Shown: positions 1 through 10,429 of the stretch, piece after piece
How positions within the stretch are numbered: the first letter of the stretch is position 1
Layout: each line of letters starts with the position of its first letter
From: Periplaneta americana
Lineage: Eukaryota > Arthropoda > Insecta > Blattodea > Blattidae
NCBI RefSeq assembly: GCF_040183065.1
Contig: NC_091123.1
Coordinates: 8,563,001 to 8,627,000, forward strand
Direction of reading: 5' to 3'
Length of the DNA stretch: 64,000 nt
Made by a program: the position numbers and the translations under genes
The notes under the pieces: generated by a model
What the model was told of the DNA's origin: nothing
Database searches by the model: none
Seen by the model: the letters and a program-made list of their open reading frames with translations, nothing else

Positions 1-593
1 ACGAAAGCTACAAGTCTGCTAATCAGTTTTCTTTGATGATTTTTAGAAATTTTAATTTAGATATTTTTATTTTTATTTTGAATTTTTATGAACTTAAGGA
101 AAAATTGCACATCTATTTTAACTTATTCTTTAATTTGCAATTTGACAATTTTCTCTTACAGAATTATTCATGTATAATGTCAGAATATGCCCAAAAATTT
201 TATTCAGTTATCTCTATTATTGTCTGATAGTCTCTTCTTTAGTTCTTTCTGCAGAGACCTGCAGAAGATGCTCCTTTTTCTGTTAAAAGCTATAGACAAT
301 TATAACCTCTTAATTCCTGAATATTAATAAAATGAGTTGTATAATATCTGACTTTTCATGATTATCGCAATCTCCATAGATATCCAGCTCTGAACATTGT
401 TAAAGAACCATCTACAAAACTCCTATTTAACAGTGGAGGTTTTGTAAAGAAAGAAAAGGTATGTAGGTGAGTGAAAAAAATACGTTAGTTTTATATTTAG
501 GTAAATAATTTAGTTGTGTCTTTGGATAAACATAATGTGGCGATTTACTGTGTTTCCCTTCCCACTCAGAATGCACGGTGAAATGAGTTGCAG
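1..593 (+). other. Intron sequence upstream of the first visible COG6 exon
   Basis: AT-rich non-coding sequence. I found no upstream COG6 exon here. A strong pyrimidine tract followed by AG at 568-569 would open an exon with an in-frame TGA at 579-581 in the COG6 frame, so the acceptor is more likely the AG at 592-593. The earlier COG6 exons, covering the N-terminal two thirds of the protein, must lie left of the window. Confidence 0.6.
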
Positions 594-824
594 GTGGTTC
601 CAGGTAGTCTCCTGCAGACGACACTGGAGGAACTGCAGGAGCTGAGCCAGCAGACCTTCCTGCTCGCCCTGCAGAGTCAAGTGAGGCAGCAACTGAATGA
701 ACGCATAGAGACTCCTCCCTCGGACTTGTCGCCTTCCCCTGGTGTCTCCCAGCTGCTGAACCTGCTGCGCGAGGTGCTGTCTGTTGGAAGTGTGGCAGAG
801 GGGAGACAACAGGACCTCGTCAAG
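594..824 (+). CDS. COG6: COG6 exon (fourth from the end)
   Basis: This exon has 77 codons in phase 0. The acceptor is ...ttgcag at 588-593 and the donor is AAG|GTGATG at 825. It encodes a helical, leucine- and glutamine-rich segment (TTLEELQELSQQ) followed by PPSDLSP and LLNLLREVL. These match the COG6 region just before the conserved VDPLLQ block. Its GC content is well above the flanking introns. An alternative acceptor after the CTGCAG near 612-617 would shorten it by eight codons and cannot be excluded. Confidence 0.9.
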
Positions 825-3800
825 GTGATGAATCCTGCTACTGTACTGCTGTGTTCTTTCTACTTCACTTGATAAGAGAGTAAACTCTGCAACAGGACAC
901 CGAGGTGTAATCAATTCAGCATAATAATAATTCAGATTTATGCAGCGAAAAGCTGCCATTTCATTGCCAAATGCCATACCTGCCTATCTTCAGCTAAATA
1001 TTTTTCCAGATTTCAATAATAGTTGTTGTTGTTGTCTAGTGCTTTGCATCTGGCAATGAAGCCATTAGCAGTCATGCTTTCCAATACTTTTGAACTGTAG
1101 TTTCTTCTGATCTTAATGCTTCACAGGTCTTGAAGTGATCTTCATTCATTTCTATAATAGTAATAATAATAATTTTTAACGTAGAACTATGTCTTCCTCA
1201 AAGTGTTCTCAGGGTGGGTAGAAGTCAGAGAGCAATATAACATTGAAGGGATAAGAGAATGGGTATCCAGGAGAAAATGAGAGGAGATTGGACATGTTAG
1301 CAGGATGTCACGTGTCTAGATAGTGTGACTATGTGATTGACCTGGAGGAAGATGAGAACAAGGAGGGAATACGAACAGAACAAAGGAAACACAAGGAGAA
1401 AAATAAGAATACAAAGATAACACGGGAAATACAAGGAGAACATGGTGAAGATGGAAAAAACACAAGGGGAGTATCAAGAGAACAAGGAAAACACAAGGAG
1501 AATAATGGGAACACAAGGTGAAGAAGGGGAACGAAAGGGGAACACAAAGAGATCAATGGAAATACAAGGAGAACAAGGCGAAGACGGAAAACAGAAGGAG
1601 AACAAGAGGAATACAAGGAGACTACAAAGAGAACAAGGGGAGCAAGTGTAAACAAGGACTAGGAGAATAGGAGGAGACCAAATGGAATGCAAGAAGAGAG
1701 GGAAAATCGAGGAGAACAAGGAGAATTGGGGATTGATTCATTGTTTCTGCCCAAGGACAGGTCTTTCACTGCAAACTCGGCATTCTCCAATCTTTCCTAT
1801 TTTCCACTTTCCTCTTAGACACCGCATATGATCCATATAGCTTAAGTCCACACCTGTGAAGTAATGGTTAGCACATCTGGCCGCGAAACCAGGTGGCCCG
1901 AGTCTGATTCCCAGTTGGGGCAACTTACCTCGTTGAGGTTTTTTTCCGGGGTTTTCCCTCAACCCATTACGAGCAAATGCTGGGTAACTATTGGTGCTGG
2001 GCCTCAGACTCATTTCACCGGCATTATCACCTTCATCTCATTCAGACGCTAAATAACCTAAGCTGTTGACAAAGCGTCGTAAAATAACCTACTCCATATA
2101 GCTTAATGTCGTCTATCATCTGATATCTTCTTCTGCCCGAAATTTTCTCCCATTCACCATTCCTTACAGTGCATCCTTCAGAAAGCAGTTTCGTCTTAAT
2201 CAGTGACCCAGCTAATAATGTTTATTAGTCCACATCTGTGGAGTAATGGCTGGCATGTCTGGCTGCGAAACCAGGTGACCTGGGTTCGATTCCCGGTCGG
2301 GGCAAGTTACCTGGTTGAGATTTTTTCCGGGGTTTTCCTTCAACCCAATATGAGCAAATGTTGGGTAACTTTCGGTGTTAGACCCAGGACTCATTTCACC
2401 AGCATTATAACCTTCATCTCATTCAGACGCTAAATAACCTGAGATGTTGATAAAGCATCGTAAAATAACCTAATAAAAAAAATAATGTTTATTTACAACT
2501 GATTGGAAGAATGTACTTCAATGAATGAAGACTGCACACAAAATGTTTTCACTGCAGTAACAAAAACTGAACTGGAGTGCGTGAACAGGACGTGTGCACA
2601 AGATTGTTGTATCCACCAATTTAAGAGTTCGTGTACAATGTTCACACTTGTTCCTGCACTGTGGATTTGAGCACCAAAAGAAACATTTTGTATGTGCACT
2701 GTGACAACTAGTGCTGCACTGTGATAGATCAACGCTTAAAGTTTACTGTCAAAGAATACTCCAGGACGTTTTGATGCTGTCTGTTCTGTTAATTTGATTA
2801 ATTTAAATTATAGTGAAATTTAAGAGAAGTAGTTTTCATCGTGAAAGTTGTAATAGTAATAATAATGATAATAAGTTGAACTTTCTCTTTTTCACCTTTT
2901 TTCATCACCTTCACAGCAACTATTAAAACCTTTCTTTTAGCAGTGATCAAAGTATAAATGAATGCTTGTTGTAAAGTAGAAAATATTTATGCTTTGTTGC
3001 CAGATTGTGGCCAGCATCGTCGACCCCCTTTTGCAAGCAGTGAATGAGAGTGCAACAAGGCTGCCAACTACAGACATGGCTGTCTACCTGCTTAACTGCA
3101 TGTACCAGATGCAGTCCACGCTATCCTTGTATGAGTTCATGGATGATCGTTTGGAAAGGCTTCAGGTATGCAGGCAGAATCCAATTCATGCTCTCAGTTT
3201 AGAAAGATATAAATTTTCTTAGTGAAGTATGTGTTAAACATAGTGGAAAACTTTTAGAAAGAAGTTTTCATGAACCATCGGTGGGAATCAGTAGTGACTT
3301 TCTGCCCCCTTGCACATTAGTTCCATTAGTGACTTCCTATTTTCTCAGATTCTTTGTTTTTACTTTTATTTTTTTCTGTATCTTTCCTTCGTCCTTTTTA
3401 CAGATATCCTTTCATTATTTCTTGCTCACATTTTTTCTTCATTCCTTTCTGGTTTACAGTTTCTCTTTCTTTCTGTTTTCTTCACGTTCCTTCCCTTTTA
3501 CCTTTGTTCTTTGTCTCATTCTGTTTTTCTTCCATTCTTTCGTTTCGTTCTCTTATTTCTTCTTTCCATTCTTGTTTCTGTGAAGGACTGGATTCCATAT
3601 TTAGTGAGACTTGGGATTTCCCATTAAAAAATTCGTAGTGATACTTGTGGTGGACAAGGTCGCAGTTGGGGATTTTCTCGTTGCTCTCCTTTTGTCTATA
3701 TTAGTCATCAACATCCTTCCAACCAATCTCTCTCCAATTATTCTACAGCATTCCCCAATCATGAGCTGGCAATGTGCCCAAGGTTTTCCTCGGAGCACTC

Positions 3801-6800
3801 CTGTTTCCTCAACTTTGGCATCAACATCATTTCGAAGTCCCCATCCCATTATCATTCCATAGCATTGTTCAATCAGTGGCTGGTGATGCGTTCAGGGTTT
3901 TTCTCGGAGTTTTTCCATTTCTGCACGGTATGCATCAACATCATTCCTCAGTAACAGTAGCAAGTACAGTCTTTTTTTATGCTTTCCTTTTTCTTCCTTT
4001 CTTACTATTTTCTGTTTTCTTTCTTTCTTAATTTTTTATTTCTTCATTCTGTTTCTCTGTACAAAAACTTGCCCTGACATGTTCAGACATTTTTAACAAG
4101 AGCCAGAACAGGTCACATTGTCACACAATTGTACCTACACCGATTTCACCTTTCTGATAATACTAATTGTCTGTGGTGTAATAATCATTTTGAAGATCTG
4201 GAACACATTCTTCTATACTGTCCATCCATAAACCACAAAAGAAGTAAATTAAAATCATCAGTACCAGTTGCAGAAGACACAGCTCTGCAGTATATATTGA
4301 ATACACCCCAACTCTGGCTACTAGCAACAGGCATCTATAATGAACACCGATCAAAATACCCCTCATTTCTCATGAAAAACAAAAACTGAATAGACTACAG
4401 TGGACTGTAGTGGACTTTAAGTTGTCAGCAAACAGCTGGGTATATTAAGAAGATTGATTGATTGATTCTGTTTCTCTGTCATTCTTTCTTTCATTTTTTA
4501 TTTCCTCTTTCCCATTATATATTCCTTACAGACTTTTTTCTCTATTTCTGTCCACTTGTATTTTTTCTTCCTCATTTTATTTGATTTCTCATTTTTGGCT
4601 TCTTTCTCTCCCTATTTTTTTTTTGTCCATTTTTCTTTCTTTCATTAAATCTCTATTTCTTTCTAACTTCCTCTGTTTTTTTCTTCTAATCTATACATAT
4701 CTTTTATTCATTTTTTCTTTTTACCTCGCTCTGTGTGTTTCTTCCCCTATTTCCTTATGTCTTCCATCTCTTTTCTTGTCATTTCTTTGTTTGTGTTCCG
4801 TCTTTTCTTTCGTTTTTTGTCTTTACTGCTCTCCTTAATGTCTTTCTTCAATTATTTTTCTATCTGTAAGACAGAACCAAGGAAAAACAATGGAAGGCAT
4901 CAATTCAAAACACCACTTACCCTTTTCCGTCAGGGAAAAATTCATTGAAAGATTTAAACTTAATTTCTGATCTATCTTGAAAATCTGCTGTGGCCATGCT
5001 CAGATTAGTTACTGGTCACGATTGCCTCAGTAAACATCTTCATCGAATCACCATATTGACTTCTCCTAAATGCTTATTATGCATAAAGGAAAAGGATATG
5101 GACATGGAATACCTGGCAAATTGCGAATCTCTTGAGAGACTTTTGTGGATCTTACGTCCAAATATTGGGAAGCAAGAAGGAAGATAACGTTATTGTTAAA
5201 TTCTGAGCATTAAACACACACCTTTTCCATCTCAATACTGGTTGATCATGACTGTCTTGGACAACATCTCTATTGCTTTGGAATTGTGATGTCCAGTTTG
5301 CATCCTTTGTAACTCATCTGAGGTTATGGACAAAGAACACCTCCGGAGATGCCCAGCTTTGTGGAGTTCCTCAGACCTATTAAGATACTGGGAGGCTAGA
5401 TCGAAAATGATGGAAGTACGGAATAATGTTTTTTCTTCTTTATTTAGTTTTAATCTGCCATTAGATTAAATAAAATTATTTTCTTATCCTTCTTACTTCA
5501 AAACTAATGTTACTTTAAAGATGCAGTTAGACTCACAGTATCTCAGTCTGATTATTTTATTGGATATCGTGCAATTATTTGCTCCTTACTTAAAATAGAT
5601 TGAATAATCAGTACTCCTTGAATGCAATCCAAACAATTTATTGATGTTGTCATTTTATTTTTCTTTGTTGAAAGGCTCAGTCTGATGCCCAGTTGGACAC
5701 TCTGACGTCAGAGCAAGCTAGTTCGTTGGTGGCCAACCTGAATCTCGGGCCCATCTACACCATCCTGCAGGAGCAGGGCAGGGGTTCACTGTCCTCCATC
5801 CCAGGCATGGAGCCCTCCAGCCTCAAAAACTTTCTGGTTTGTATCTGTGGCTGTGGTAGTAACAAATCCATGATCCCACTGTAAACCCAATTCATGTGGT
5901 ATCATTTGATAGCATGTACACGACTTTAATAAATCCCTCATATGTAGCAACTATGAGACAAAGTCAGTGTTGGATAACTGATTTTGCCAGTTAATTGGAA
6001 AATAATTTTATAGGTTATTTAAAGAATACTGATACACTTGTTTAGAGATGCCGCCATCTTGCTACTGCTGTTTCCAAACTGTCTATCTCAGAAGTGTTAG
6101 AGATTGAGGTCGTGAATTAGCTGTTCTGTCATTTGTTGAGCAGAGAAGAAAGTATGGATTACTCATGTAATAGCTGTTTGTGCATAATTAATAATCACCA
6201 AATATCGGCACATAACATTGGAATTTTGTTATAATGGCACATTTAGTATATAGCATATAACAGAAGTTTGTGGAGTTAACACAAGTTACTTGCCCAATTT
6301 AAAAATGGCAGCTTCCTGCCTCACTTCTCAGTTAGCAATCCCAGTAGGTGTGAAATCTGTGTAACAGCTAAATCTGCTTGACTCTTCTTTAGCTTTCTAC
6401 ATGAGAGAGCTTGTTTCCAATCCAGTGAGTCCAAATTGAATTTGTGGTGAACAAACAACAATGGTGCGAGAGCAAGTTTGCGCAGAGTGCTTCTATTTTC
6501 CTCTACCACTATTGCATCATTTCTTTTATTGTTAATAATGATAATAAAAATAATAATCATCTTGTGCAAGGTATGGTCATCTATCCTCAGTGGTTTAATG
6601 GATGCAATAACATTTTTATCATATAAAATGAACAAAGCCCTCAAAATACTCCAAAATCGGATAGAGAAGAAAATAATATGCAACTAAAACTATCGATTTT
6701 TCTCCATGAGACACAAAAATGAAGATTTCAATTTAAACATACAAAATAAAAAATTGCAGAAATCTGAAAGCACTAGATATCTAGGAGTTCAGTTAGACAA

Positions 6801-7693
6801 TAAATTAAACTGGAACCACCACATAGAAAATGTAATAAATAAAGCAAATAAAAAAGCATCGCTGATAAAACGTCTGAGCGGGATGACATGGGATAGTTCT
6901 CAAGATACCTTGAACAAAACATACAGAACATATATCAAATCAGCTATTAAATATGGCAATGAGGCAATAGTCACGGTAAAAAAAAAAAAAAAACAAAACA
7001 AAATAAATTGGAACAAACACAAAATAATATATTAAGACTCGTAACAGGAGGAGTAAAAACTACTCCCTCTACAGCGCTACAGTTGTACACATAAAACAGG
7101 TTCTCTAAAAGTCATAAGTAAGAAAGATTAGATTAAATCTAATCTTTCTTACTTATGACTTTTAGAGAACCTGGAGGTTCATTGCCGCCCTCACATAAGC
7201 CCACCATCGGTCCCTATCCTGAGAAAGATTAAATTAAATCTAATCTAGTTCAGTCTAATACAGTATTGTCTAATCTAAGATATTCTAGTACAATGCAATC
7301 TAATGTATTCCGGACCAATTTAATTCAGTCTAGTGTGTATTCCAATTTGTCGACAAATACTAATTGCTGAGTATGGTATGACTTTAAAAGGCAGCTGAAT
7401 CTGCCCATGAAGTGACAGAAGATTCCTGTGCTATTGATTGATGTGTATTTTGTGAATTGCAGAGCAAACTGGATGGCTTCCTGGTGATGCCAGACATGTT
7501 AGTGCTGCCACAAATCAACTTGCTTCTCAGTAGTACTCATCGCTCAACTGTTCAGCGTCGGGCATTTGAAGTGATTGGTGCCATATACAAGCAGTTGTAT
7601 GAAGCCGTGCACGACCCAGAAAATTTGTACCAAAATCCAGCAAGTCTGATGCCACGCACACCTGACCAAGTCCTCAAGCTTCTGATTGTATGA
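594..7693 (+). CDS. COG6: COG6, conserved oligomeric Golgi complex subunit 6 (C-terminal part, four exons)
   Basis: COG6 is a lobe-B subunit of the COG tethering complex, which acts at Golgi membranes in retrograde vesicle transport. Four + strand exons (594-824, 3004-3165, 5675-5836, 7463-7693) have AG/GT borders, are all in phase 0, and join into about 206 codons ending in TGA at 7691-7693. Read together they follow vertebrate COG6 from memory: a segment ending in LLREVL; then VDPLLQ and TADMA-like motifs (VDPLLQAVNES, TTDMAVYLLN); then LDTLTSEQAS; then LPQINLLLSS and the C-terminal PDQVLKLL. The order and spacing match the end of the family. The 5' exons are outside the window. Introns are 1.6-2.5 kb and filled with SINE and LINE fragments. 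No frameshift or internal stop is seen, so the gene looks functional. Confidence 0.93.
825..1328 (+). other. COG6: COG6 intron, start, no feature
   Basis: AT-rich intron with short TAA and GTT runs. I see no exon, RNA or recognisable element here. Confidence 0.5.
1329..1735 (+). repeat. Purine-rich GA minisatellite-like tract
   Basis: About 400 bases are almost purely A and G with scattered C. They are built from degenerate repeats of units such as ACAAGGAGAA and GAACACAAGG. Open frames run across it on both strands because the composition avoids stop codons. They encode only E/K/N/R-rich or F/L/S-rich low-complexity peptides, so I do not call genes. It sits inside a COG6 intron with the purine strand as the coding strand. 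Confidence 0.8.
1846..2092 (+). mobile_element. tRNA-derived SINE, family A, copy 1, with 14-bp target-site duplication
   Basis: A 247-bp SINE begins GTCCACACCTGTG. It has a tRNA-like head with a B-box-like sequence and a body containing TTTTCCGGGG and CCCTCAACCC. It ends AAAGCGTCGTAAAATAACC. It is flanked by perfect 14-bp direct repeats TCCATATAGCTTAA at 1832-1845 and 2093-2106, which defines the insertion exactly. The same family recurs at least seven times in the window. It lies in a COG6 intron in the sense orientation. Confidence 0.93.
2228..2480 (+). mobile_element. SINE family A, copy 2, with 13-bp target-site duplication
   Basis: Same family and orientation as the copy at 1846, only 135 bp downstream. 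It has an intact B box (GGTTCGATTCC) and a short A-rich tail. The flanking direct repeats AATAATGTTTATT are at 2214-2226 and 2481-2493. The different duplications show two independent insertions, not a tandem duplication. Confidence 0.92.
3004..3165 (+). CDS. COG6: COG6 exon (third from the end)
   Basis: This exon has 54 codons in phase 0. The acceptor is TTGCCAG before 3004 and the donor is CAG|GTATGC at 3166. It encodes the most recognisable part of the family in this window: IVDPLLQAVNES, TTDMAVYLLN and the amphipathic LSLYEFMDDRLERLQ. This is a well-conserved core of the COG6 C-terminal domain. Confidence 0.93.
3281..3605 (+). repeat. Pyrimidine-rich tract in a COG6 intron
   Basis: T/C-rich low-complexity sequence (CTTTCTTT, TTCATTCTTT types). 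Three overlapping open frames rich in F, S and L are artefacts of this composition. Similar tracts recur at 3965-4060 and 4455-4860. Confidence 0.7.
3628..3960 (+). repeat. Dispersed repeat, shared with 52575-52690
   Basis: The segment GTGGACAAGGTCGC...TTTTCTC...CATCAACATC recurs in degenerate form near 52580 (GGCGGACAAGGTCGC...TTTTCCTC...GCATTAACACC). It contains repeated TTTTCCTCGGAG-like blocks, as do some insect SINE-type repeats. The termini are not clear, so no class is assigned. Confidence 0.45.
4080..4470 (+). mobile_element. Jockey-type LINE, 3' end with C-terminal zinc motif
   Basis: An open frame to 4389 encodes TGHI...LYLHRFHLSD followed by CLWC...LEHILLYC. This is the C-x2-C...H-x4-C motif at the C-terminus of many Jockey-like ORF2 proteins. 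After the stop comes a short 3' UTR ending in a GATTGATTGATTGATT tail. The same 3' end, with high identity and the same tail, is at 13386-13655 on the other strand, which defines the family's terminus. The element is severely 5' truncated. Confidence 0.8.
4455..4860 (+). repeat. Pyrimidine-rich tract after the LINE tail
   Basis: A long T/C-rich run directly follows the GATT tail of the LINE. It encodes only F/S/L-rich low-complexity peptides. I see no gene. Confidence 0.65.
4990..5190 (+). mobile_element. LINE ORF2 C-terminal fragment (TGHDCL family)
   Basis: The open frame MLRLVTGHDCLSKHLHR...CLLC...MEYLANC is the C-terminal zinc-motif region of a Jockey-like LINE of a different family from 4080. 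Two related, more decayed copies occur at 5225-5430 and 11628-11935. It lies in a COG6 intron. Confidence 0.7.
5225..5430 (+). mobile_element. Second decayed copy of the TGHDCL LINE fragment
   Basis: Following the copy at 4990, this segment again reads TTGATCATGACTGTCTTGG (TGHDCL-like), then VMDKEHLRRCPAL and YWEARSKM in one frame. It aligns with the copy at 11628 (MDSEHLKIC, YWSARGQM). It has frameshifts and no long open frame. Confidence 0.6.
5675..5836 (+). CDS. COG6: COG6 exon (second from the end)
   Basis: This exon has 54 codons in phase 0. The acceptor is TTGAAAG before 5675 and the donor is CTG|GTTTGT at 5837. It encodes AQSDAQLDTLTSEQASSL and IPGMEPSSLKNFL, matching the LDTL.NEQAS and LKA..-type blocks of COG6. 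A second GT at 5841 would leave the phase-0 frame and is less likely. Confidence 0.9.
5837..6683 (+). other. COG6: COG6 last intron, 5' part, no feature
   Basis: AT-rich sequence with no recognisable exon or element. Confidence 0.4.
6684..7090 (+). mobile_element. Jockey-type LINE reverse transcriptase fragment
   Basis: The open frame at 6706-7035 encodes STRYLGVQLDNKLNWNHHIE, then KRLSGMTW and YIKSAIKYG. This is the region after the catalytic palm in Jockey/CR1-like reverse transcriptases. A run of about 15 A at 6979 shifts the frame, and the reading continues as NNILRLVTGGVKTTP to about 7090. It could belong to the same family as 4080-4470. It is a dead fragment inside the last COG6 intron. 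Confidence 0.75.
7097..7173. repeat. 77-bp perfect palindrome
   Basis: Arms 7097-7134 and 7136-7173 are perfect 38-bp reverse complements with a single base between them. The right arm runs into a minus-strand LINE-L 3' end. As RNA it would form an uninterrupted 38-bp hairpin in the COG6 pre-mRNA. Confidence 0.92.
7150..7225 (-). mobile_element. LINE-L 3' terminal fragment
   Basis: Read on the minus strand, this matches the 3' end of the LINE at 60255-61030: GGGACCGATGG...GGGCTTATGTGAGGGCGGCAATGAACCTCC. Only the last ~75 bases are kept. It is followed by degenerate TCTAAT repeats to about 7345. Confidence 0.75.
7226..7345. repeat. Degenerate TCTAAT-type repeats
   Basis: Imperfect iterations of TCTAATCTA/GTCTAATACAG run from the LINE-L fragment to about 7345. 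They look like expanded or decayed tail sequence. Confidence 0.5.
7463..7693 (+). CDS. COG6: COG6 terminal coding exon
   Basis: This exon has 76 codons plus TGA. The acceptor is GAATTGCAG before 7463. It encodes SKLDGFLVMPDMLVLPQIN, LLLSS, AYxxVY-like AIYKQLYEAVHDP and the end PDQVLKLLIV. Human COG6 ends at nearly the same point, so this is the true C-terminus. No convincing AATAAA follows closely. ATTAAA at 8029-8034 is the first poly(A)-signal candidate. Confidence 0.93.
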   Translation, partial: SKLDGFLVMPDMLVLPQINLLLSSTHRSTVQRRAFEVIGAIYKQLYEAVHDPENLYQNPASLMPRTPDQVLKLLIV

Positions 7694-8496
7694 AGTTGCC
7701 AGAATATATAACAACGTTATGCTTAAATTCAAATAGCAGTTTGAACTTAAGCCAGATTACTATGGTGCTTGTTTCTGTGATGGATTCCAAGTTGGGAGCA
7801 CTGACAGCTGCTCTGCATGCTTGCTGGAAATAATGCTCCCTGGTGGTTACTTTGATGACTAGCTTGCTGGATTTCGAGATTAGGTTGCTTGCTATTTTTC
7901 GTGTTGGCTTGTAGGATGGAACCAAAGATGATGATATATTATCACTGCTGAAACCATGTTGCCATGTTCGTCGTTTTCCAACTAATTTTTTTTTTTTTTT
8001 TGTAGTCCTTAGTTTCTAAGAAACAGCAATTAAATATTGGACTTTAGCCGTTTTACACTTCTACTTTAGTTATTTTATTATGACATTTACTATTGTTAAT
8101 GTGGGACTTCAGTTGTTTTCCACTCATAGTTTAGTTTCTTTTTGATCATGAGTATTAGCAACAGATGAAACAGCAGATGATTTACCAATTTCAATTGTGA
8201 AAAGAGCCAGCTGCATGTGAACAGTAACCAGCATAGTAACAAATGCAGGAGCCATCAGAGCACCAAGCTTGCTTGCCAGCAAGGAATCAAGCAACGAAAC
8301 AAGCACCATGGGAATTGGGCTTTAGTAACTAGTACTAGAGGCGTTATTTTGGGGGGTATAATAAGGCAGTTACCCCTTCCAAGTTTAAGATAAAAGAAAT
8401 ATAATTGAATAGTATTATACATCTTGATTACACAACTTTTAACACTATATCACTTAGGAATATAATATATGGTGATACAAACTCACATGAAATAGC
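7694..8496 (+). other. COG6: COG6 3' UTR and downstream flank
   Basis: No coding sequence. A weak ATTAAA is at 8029. Inverted, GC-richer patches near 7780-7830 and 8240-8300 share words such as GGAGC...TCAGAGCACC and CTTGCTTGCC, suggesting a degraded foldback. The transcript end cannot be fixed from sequence alone. Confidence 0.4.
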
Positions 8497-8895
8497 TGCA
8501 ACAACTTCTACATCGGACAGACAGGCAGGTCATTTCAAACACGTTATTACAAAGAACACATCACAGCCATAACCAAATCATACAACACTCCCACATATGC
8601 AAAACACATCACAAACGCCAACACACCTACAGCAACATAGACACAGACATGTAAATTCTACATAACCAACCGAAAAACCAGAAACTAAACACACTAGAAC
8701 AATATGAAATATGCAGATACACAAAAACACACCCTCAATAAATTCTCAATACACAACTGAATTTCAGAACACACTATTTGACTCTGCAATACACAACACA
8801 AATGCACCCCCAGCAAACCAAATGAAGACACCGGAAGATGCAAGGACCTCACCAGTTCTGAAGACAGTTCCCAAGCTGAAACTAGTCAACTAATT
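8497..8895 (+). mobile_element. Penelope-like element, GIY-YIG endonuclease remnant
   Basis: The reading CNNFYIGQTGRSFQTRYY...EHI is the GIY-YIG nuclease core (Y-I-G-Q-T-G-R-S...R..EH) carried at the C-terminus of Penelope-like retroelements. Further decayed blocks, across several stops and frameshifts, read EQYEIYRYTK and NTQLNF. In Penelope proteins such segments follow the nuclease. The reverse transcriptase part is missing. This is a pseudogenic 3' fragment. Confidence 0.72.
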
Positions 8896-8950
8896 ATTTA
8901 TAAATTTAGTTCAGTATTAACACGTGAAAGTAATCATTATATTATATTCC

Positions 8951-9324
8951 TATACTTGTTTTTTTGAAAGATGGGACATGACAGGAGCGTTGCGATCGGA
9001 AAAACAACTGAATGTCACATAGCATGGTAGGCCTGTTGCTATGGTAACAAGAGTCGAGTTGCCAAACTTAGTTTCCACATGGCGAGTGCTTAATAGCTCT
9101 CTTGCCAACATTTATTGTGCACACAATGGCACGTTTCATCTTTGATTCTCTGTCGATTTTTGTATTGTTTTCTTACCTTTGCGTCAATTGTCAATGAATG
9201 TTTTAACGTCACTTGCTAGCTTCCATCAGCTGGCAGCATGGTAGTCCATATTGGCAACATGGCACTGTAGTTCCAAGCTCGGCCGCATAACTGTCATGTC
9301 CCATCTTTCAAAAAAACAAGTATA
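8951..9324. mobile_element. MITE with perfect 34-bp terminal inverted repeats
   Basis: Bases 8951-8984 (TATACTTGTTTTTTTGAAAG...) are the exact reverse complement of 9291-9324. The 374-bp element has no coding capacity. Both ends begin with TATA, so the TA steps may be the target duplication (as in Tc1/mariner-type cut-and-paste elements), leaving a 370-bp element with 32-bp repeats. The perfect identity of the arms suggests a recent insertion. Confidence 0.88.
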
Positions 9325-10150
9325 AATGAATAGTATTACTAAAAAAAGAAAAATGGAAGAAGTATACCTTTAATATTAAAACATTCCACTTTTATAAACT
9401 GTTAAGAAATAAAGGACGAGATTTGTTGGGACTAATAATTCAGGAAATTTTTTGTGGCAATGGCATATCATCCGACAATGCTTTGTCCCATTAGGAATGC
9501 ACAGCAAATATGGTGTTTCAATCCACTGCATAATTAATTTCGGAATTGGTGAGGTTATTATATACTGCTTACGAATGTTAGGGTATGTATTCAGCTGGAG
9601 AGTGTCATCAGGCTGTAATAACTAACGATCTGTTTAAAGATTTTAGAGACAGTATGTCTGAGCTACTTCCATAAATCATTAAAAAAGACACGCACAGGTG
9701 AAATAAAACGAGCTGATTTACATTTAGGAGTAGATTTTACGGATAGTATTATTTACTAAAATTAAAATTTTGCTGCATGGCTTCAACCATGGGAAAGGAA
9801 ATGTTTAGTCTCTGCCTGCAATAGAATTTGGGAAAATGAAATGGGAAATTTTAGGTACACTAATTTATACAATTTAGCTGCATAGACAATCACATGTTTA
9901 AATCTTTTTTTTTTTTATTATCAATTTAACCACAGCGGTCAAGTTCATGGTATGGAAATTTCAGAAGAAATACGAAGGAAGTACAACCCACGATAATGAT
10001 ACACTATAAGGTCTTCCCCTAACAAATCTTGCTCCCTCCCATCCAAGAGGAGTAGATACTCCTCTTGCTCCCATCCAAGCAAAAACTGAAATGACGCCTC
10101 TGACTAGTCCATAGAGCACATATATTTTTGTTTTAATTAATTTATTATAT
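9325..10150. other. Intergenic, no feature
   Basis: AT-rich sequence. I see no gene or recognisable element. Confidence 0.4.
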
Positions 10151-10429
10151 ATACAGTCAAACCTCCATATAACGATATTTGCGGGTCCTAGCAGGTTGTA
10201 TTTTTATATCAGGGTTATTGTTACATTGAGAGTCTGTGATTTATCACACAGGATAAAAAATGCAAGCAGAGTACTGTTTAACCTACAGGATAATACTAGG
10301 AGATAACATGTAAAGGAACTAAATATAATAAATCATAAATTTATGTACTTACATACTGCAGAAGTAGATTTAATACAGTACAGTATTACTGCATAAATCT
10401 ATTTTTGAAAGAAATCTGAAAATTTTCTT

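Noticed and set aside
568..593. Strong-looking acceptor TTTCCCTTCCCACTCAG at 569 for the first COG6 exon
   Set aside because: An exon from 570 has an in-frame TGA at 579-581 in the COG6 frame. The AG at 592-593 gives an open phase-0 exon.
1316..1719. Several overlapping open frames on both strands, up to 108 codons
   Set aside because: They are produced by the purine-rich tract, encode only low-complexity peptides and lie in a COG6 intron.
3281..3640. Open frames of 94-105 codons rich in F, S and L
   Set aside because: Artefacts of the pyrimidine-rich tract. No start context, domain or splice pattern.
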